A DNA stretch of 64,000 bases from NCBI RefSeq assembly GCF_001581005.1, contig NZ_LHZV01000059.1:45841-109840 (forward strand), read 5' to 3'. The notes under the pieces are model-generated. The model was given only the letters and a program-made list of their open reading frames with translations. It searched no databases and was not told where the DNA came from. Made by a program: the position numbers and the translations under genes. The first letter of the stretch is position 1. Each line of letters begins with the position of its first letter. Source of the DNA: Acetobacter orleanensis. Lineage in GTDB: Bacteria; Pseudomonadota; Alphaproteobacteria; Acetobacterales; Acetobacteraceae. Below, piece after piece: positions 60,601-64,000 of this stretch.

Positions 60601-62034
60601 TCAGGACCGCGAGTCCGGAGAGACCACCACACACCCACTCAGGCGGCGGCAGGCGGCGACAGCGTCTGTGTGGGACAGGTTGGTTAGGCGCGCGCGGTAA
60701 AGGCGGCCTTTCTTGACCTGCACGGCGGCAACCTGCGCTCTGGCACCAGAAAGCGGTGCGTGATTACGCGCCTGCCCCGTGGCCTGCTGCGCCATAGAGG
60801 CGGTATTAAACGCCCCGACCTGAATGGCCCAGTTGCGCGGCTCTTCCGCACGAGATTTTTTGCTAAGCAACGGAGCAGGCTCCGCCATAGCCGGGGAAAC
60901 CAGACGGAAAGACCGACCACGGCTTGGTGTTGCCGCTGGGGTAACCGCCGCAACACGTACCACATGGGCCTGTGTCGGCATGACAGGCTTGGACGGGGTT
61001 ATAGCGGACTGTGCTTCATCCGCTGTATCTTCAACGGGTTCAGATGCATCAACTGCCTGTGCAACCTGTACCGGCGCTTCAGACGCAGCAGCAGCCGCGC
61101 CGCCAGAACGCGCGAGACGCTGCGCCCAGACAGAACTGACATCACTCCGCGCGGAAGGATTTGCCGCATGCGCTACCGGATGCCAGTCAGCTCCGTAGGA
61201 CGGTGTATCCCCTGAACTGCTTTCAGCAGCCTGAGCCACTTGCACCGGCTGGCTATCCTCGCTCAAGCCAGACTGCTTGTGCTGCCACGCGGTGCGGACC
61301 GAACTTGTTTCCGTATTGGACTGCACTGGCTGATAGGCCAAAGCCATGCTGTCATGGCTGGCCACCAGCATATCCGCCTGAGAGCGGTTCGCCGGCCAGA
61401 TGCCCACAATGCGGCGGCCAATGGAGGCCACATAATTGCGGGTTTCACGCGGGAGTGTACGGTTACGTGTCAGGAAATCCTCAAGCCGTCCGGGGCCTGC
61501 ATTATAGGCCGCCAGAAAGCCGGGCGAGCCATAGACGTCATACATCTGCCGGATATAAGCGGTGCCAGCCATGATGTTGTCGTGCGGTTCATACGCATCA
61601 TCGCCCAGATTATAGGCATAGCGCAGGGCATCATACGTTGGCGGCATGAGCTGCATCAGTCCCATCGCACCCGGTGCGGATGTGACAAACTGCCCGTTAT
61701 GGAAAAGACGACCACCAGATTCCTGTTGCATGACAGCACGGACCCATTCTTCCGGCACGTCAAACCTTTTGGACGCTTCTTGAATATACGGTCCCCATGG
61801 ATCTTCCGGCGGACCGGGAGGAGCATAGTAGGATCGCGCATGTGCGCGATACTGCGCAGCCTCTTCCGCCACCGGGACGGCGGGAGAACCACCTGTGCCC
61901 GGTTGCCCTGCGCAGGCAGCCAGCAAGGCCAGCAAGCCAAAAGCCGGAGAAGTCCGCACAGCACGACGCAGCGCCTTACGCCGCTGCGGGGCGAGGGACT
62001 GGTAGAAACGGAAGGGGGGTCGTCTGGATGTCAT
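60601..62034 (-). CDS. Lytic transglycosylase with SPOR domain
   Basis: The protein has 477 residues. After a short N-terminus (lipobox-like ALLAACAG near residue 42) comes the SLT domain, with the catalytic Glu in VMQQESGGR, then GAMGLMQLMPPTYDALR, AYIRQMYDVYGSPGFLAAYNAGPGRLEDFL. A long disordered linker (about 220-400) leads to a C-terminal SPOR domain (EPRNWAIQVGAFNTASMAQQA). It cleaves peptidoglycan glycan strands and the SPOR part directs it to denuded glycan at the septum. Single-gene unit, convergent with the operon. Confidence 0.9.
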   Translation of the reverse strand: MTSRRPPFRFYQSLAPQRRKALRRAVRTSPAFGLLALLAACAGQPGTGGSPAVPVAEEAAQYRAHARSYYAPPGPPEDPWGPYIQEASKRFDVPEEWVRAVMQQESGGRLFHNGQFVTSAPGAMGLMQLMPPTYDALRYAYNLGDDAYEPHDNIMAGTAYIRQMYDVYGSPGFLAAYNAGPGRLEDFLTRNRTLPRETRNYVASIGRRIVGIWPANRSQADMLVASHDSMALAYQPVQSNTETSSVRTAWQHKQSGLSEDSQPVQVAQAAESSSGDTPSYGADWHPVAHAANPSARSDVSSVWAQRLARSGGAAAAASEAPVQVAQAVDASEPVEDTADEAQSAITPSKPVMPTQAHVVRVAAVTPAATPSRGRSFRLVSPAMAEPAPLLSKKSRAEEPRNWAIQVGAFNTASMAQQATGQARNHAPLSGARAQVAAVQVKKGRLYRARLTNLSHTDAVAACRRLSGCVVVSPDSRS

Positions 62035-62262
62035 GGATTATATCCGCCCTGCCCACGTATGGAAGCACCACTGGCCTCCCGGGGATTCTCCTGAGAGTAT
62101 ATGGAAAAACTCTTCTCTAAGTCTCTATAACGCCAGCGTCTCTCACGCAACACATCATCCCGGCTTCTGCCGTGCACCAGCGGGACTTTTCCACACAGGC
62201 CCCGGGCGTCCTGAGTGAGGCGGGAGTTGCGGGCCGCCGCGTGATCGGATAGGCGAGAAGGC

Positions 62263-63114
62263 ATGATGGTCAGTTCCGGTTCTTCTGAACACACAGGCTT
62301 TACAGCCCCGGCCCCACGCACGCGCTCCCACGTGGCAACTGCCTGCAAGGATATTGCAGATGGCTTCCGGCTGTGGCGACTGGCGGCAACGCTCGGCTGG
62401 CTGGATATCAGGCTGCAATTCAGCGGGTCCACACTGGGGCCGTTCTGGCTCACACTGACAACGGCGGTCATGATCGGCTCCATGGGGTTGATCTATTCCC
62501 AGCTGTTTCATCTTGTTCTGAAAGATTACCTGCCTTACCTCTCAATTTCGATAATTCTATGGCAGACTGGCCTTTCAGCCCTAATTCTTGAGAGCTGTTC
62601 CACCTTTACGCGGGCGACGGAAACCCTACGCTCGGTCAACATGCCCTACACGGTGCAGGCGTTGCGAACCATGATGCGCTGCGGGATTGTATTCAGCTAC
62701 AATCTAGTGGTGCCAGTCGCGGTCTTCCTGATTTTTGGTATCTCACCGGGAACAGAAGTGGTGCTGGCCCTCCCTGCCCTGCTGCTCTGGCTGGTGGATA
62801 GTGTGGCACTGTGCCTGCTGCTGGGCTGTGCGTGTGCGCGTTTCCGCGATATTCCCCCCATTGTGGGCAGCGTCATGCAGATTATTTTCTACATTACGCC
62901 CATTATCTGGGAGCCCAAGCAGGTGGGCGCTCATGCTTGGTGGCTCTATTTCAACCCCTTCTATTCCCTGCTGGAAATTGTACGCAGGCCGTTTCTGGGG
63001 CAGAGTCCCACTGAGACGTCATGGCTGATTGCTGGAGGGATCAGCGCGGTTTTCTGCTTGCTGGCTTTGTTTGTCTTCTCACGCTCCCGCAGCAAACTGG
63101 CGTTCTGGGTATGA
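62263..63114 (+). CDS. Polysaccharide ABC exporter permease (Wzm/KpsM-like)
   Basis: The protein has 283 residues with six membrane helices. Typical ABC-2 polysaccharide permease features: LAATLGWLDIRLQFSGSTLGPFWLTLTTAVMIGSMGLIYSQLF near the N-terminus, and later IPPIVGSVMQIIFYITPIIWEP and FNPFYSLLEIVRRPFLGQ. With the ATPase encoded next (four-base overlap, ATGA) it exports an O-antigen or capsule lipid-linked polymer across the inner membrane. Confidence 0.9.
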   Translation: MMVSSGSSEHTGFTAPAPRTRSHVATACKDIADGFRLWRLAATLGWLDIRLQFSGSTLGPFWLTLTTAVMIGSMGLIYSQLFHLVLKDYLPYLSISIILWQTGLSALILESCSTFTRATETLRSVNMPYTVQALRTMMRCGIVFSYNLVVPVAVFLIFGISPGTEVVLALPALLLWLVDSVALCLLLGCACARFRDIPPIVGSVMQIIFYITPIIWEPKQVGAHAWWLYFNPFYSLLEIVRRPFLGQSPTETSWLIAGGISAVFCLLALFVFSRSRSKLAFWV

Positions 63115-63959
63115 ACCAATCTATTTTTGATGCCGGGCGCGTACCCTCTGGCACGTCTTCCATCAGCATCCGGGATCTCTCCCTTAATTTCCCGATTTTT
63201 CATGGCGGCGCACGCTCGCTCAAGAAGCTACTGTTCAAACGCGGCAAGGCAGCCCTTACCAGTTCTCGCGGACTGCGCACGGGCGGAGAAGTCCGTATGG
63301 ATCGCCCGGACGGTGGGCCTGTGTATGTGCAGGCGCTGAATGCGGTATCCGTGGAAATCCGGGCTGGAGAACGCGTGGGGCTGATCGGCCATAATGGTGC
63401 TGGCAAATCCACCCTCCTGCGGGTGATGGCAGGCATTTATATGCCGGACGCCCCCAATGTGCATATTCGTGGACAGGTGGCCGCCCTGCTGGATGTCAAT
63501 TCCGGCATGAACCCAGAATTGACGGGGCGTGAAAACATAACCCTGATGGGCCGCCACAAAGGGCTGACCACAGCGCAAATCCGCCAGCTTGAGCAGGATG
63601 TAGAAGAGTTCGCCCAGCTTGACACATTTCTGGACCTGCCCGTGCGGCTCTACTCCTCCGGCATGATCGTCCGGCTGGGCTTTGGTCTAGCCACCGCAAT
63701 TACCCCGCAGATTCTGCTGATGGATGAATGGTTCATGGCCGGAGATTTCCATTTTCAGGAACGTGCGGAAAAGCGCCTCTCATCCGTGGTGAACAAAACG
63801 GATATTCTGGTCATCACCTCCCACGCGCTGGATGTGCTGGAAAAATGGTGTACCCGGCTGATCTGGATGGAAGGCGGGCAGATCCATAGGGACGGCCCGA
63901 CTGCCGATGTCATGGCGGCCTATCGCGTGGCCATGTACGAGCCTGACCACCACACCTGA
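63111..63959 (+). CDS. Polysaccharide ABC exporter ATPase (Wzt/KpsT-like)
   Basis: About 282 residues from MNQSIFDAGRV. Walker A is GHNGAGKST, signature VRLYSSGMIVRLGFG, Walker B ILLMDEWFMAGD, and the H-loop VITSHALD. The N-terminus has the Y/F-hairpin region LNFPIFHGGARSLKKLLF typical of Wzt/KpsT. There is no extra C-terminal carbohydrate-binding domain, so it is KpsT-like and its chain-length control, if any, is by another protein. The repeat tract begins six bases after its stop. Confidence 0.92.
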   Translation: MNQSIFDAGRVPSGTSSISIRDLSLNFPIFHGGARSLKKLLFKRGKAALTSSRGLRTGGEVRMDRPDGGPVYVQALNAVSVEIRAGERVGLIGHNGAGKSTLLRVMAGIYMPDAPNVHIRGQVAALLDVNSGMNPELTGRENITLMGRHKGLTTAQIRQLEQDVEEFAQLDTFLDLPVRLYSSGMIVRLGFGLATAITPQILLMDEWFMAGDFHFQERAEKRLSSVVNKTDILVITSHALDVLEKWCTRLIWMEGGQIHRDGPTADVMAAYRVAMYEPDHHT

Positions 63960-63965
63960 GCCAGT

Positions 63966-64000
63966 CGCATCGCATCGCATCGCATCGCATCGCATCGCAT
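63966..64000 (+). repeat. CGCAT pentanucleotide tandem repeat
   Basis: Seven perfect copies of CGCAT fill 63966-64000 and continue to the window end, so the true number is unknown. Five-base units change the reading frame when the count changes. The tract begins seven bases after the exporter ATPase stop, at or before the next gene. Confidence 0.9.

Noticed and set aside
1..64000. CRISPR array
   Set aside because: No regularly spaced direct repeats of 24-40 bases were seen; the only tandem repeats are the 11-base and 5-base tracts.

Overview
The window looks like part of an acetic acid bacterium genome (Acetobacteraceae, probably Acetobacter or a close relative). Support comes from the GC-rich core genes, a membrane-bound PQQ dehydrogenase, a soluble sorbosone-dehydrogenase-type quinoprotein, large TonB receptors, a Hint_2 adhesin-like protein and IS5/IS630 remnants typical of the group. 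This assignment is inference from gene content; no marker such as rRNA is present.

Layout. (1) 1-22.2 kb: a contractile-tailed prophage read on the minus strand. From right to left it holds a possible small terminase, large terminase, portal, DUF2213 protease/scaffold, cement protein, DUF2184 major capsid, connectors, tail completion and neck proteins, DUF3383 sheath, tube, tail assembly chaperone with an apparent -1 frameshift extension, tape measure, Dit-like protein, plug, hub and spike (cut by the window edge). Two blocks of non-phage genes interrupt it: three unrelated lipoproteins at 2.0-4.0 kb, and a host-type block at 16.7-20.5 kb (sodC, an acidic protein, a periplasmic peroxiredoxin, yddG, trhO) between portal and terminase. 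(2) 22.7-27.9 kb: a PQQ sugar dehydrogenase and grxB, then phage-type regulators (a DUF6456-like protein, an HTH protein and a LexA/CI-like S24 repressor). (3) 28.2-33.4 kb: a Hint-domain surface protein, a small unknown gene and a TonB receptor. (4) 33.4-44.6 kb: an IS-littered island with remnants of IS3 (three), IS5 (two), IS1595, an AraC gene and a TonB receptor, plus a nearly whole IS630. Its intact cargo is a TonB receptor-ModA pair, a membrane PQQ dehydrogenase, and a TetX-like flavin monooxygenase divergent from a MarR regulator with two perfect operator palindromes. (5) 44.8-48.2 kb: an 1101-residue TonB receptor. (6) 48.8-52.7 kb: a CsgG-DUF4810-DUF799 lipoprotein operon, an ABM protein, and a LemA-TPM pair. 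(7) 52.9-60.4 kb: a tightly overlapping eight-gene envelope operon (hldD, lgt, a MidA-like methyltransferase, pgeF, a lipoprotein, a GT2 glycosyltransferase, a four-helix flippase, a DUF2142 membrane protein). (8) 60.6-64.0 kb: an SLT-SPOR lytic transglycosylase and a Wzm/Wzt-type polysaccharide exporter, followed by a CGCAT pentanucleotide repeat that runs to the window end.

The most notable signals are: the in-frame slippery heptamer in the tail chaperone, which opens onto an otherwise start-less conserved-looking extension; the TonB receptor-ModA operon with a TATATA-N6-TATATA palindrome upstream, suggesting outer-membrane active uptake of molybdate or tungstate; the twin palindromes between the TetX-like gene and marR; and the short tandem repeat beside the glycan exporter. 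All function calls are from sequence pattern recognition without database searches.
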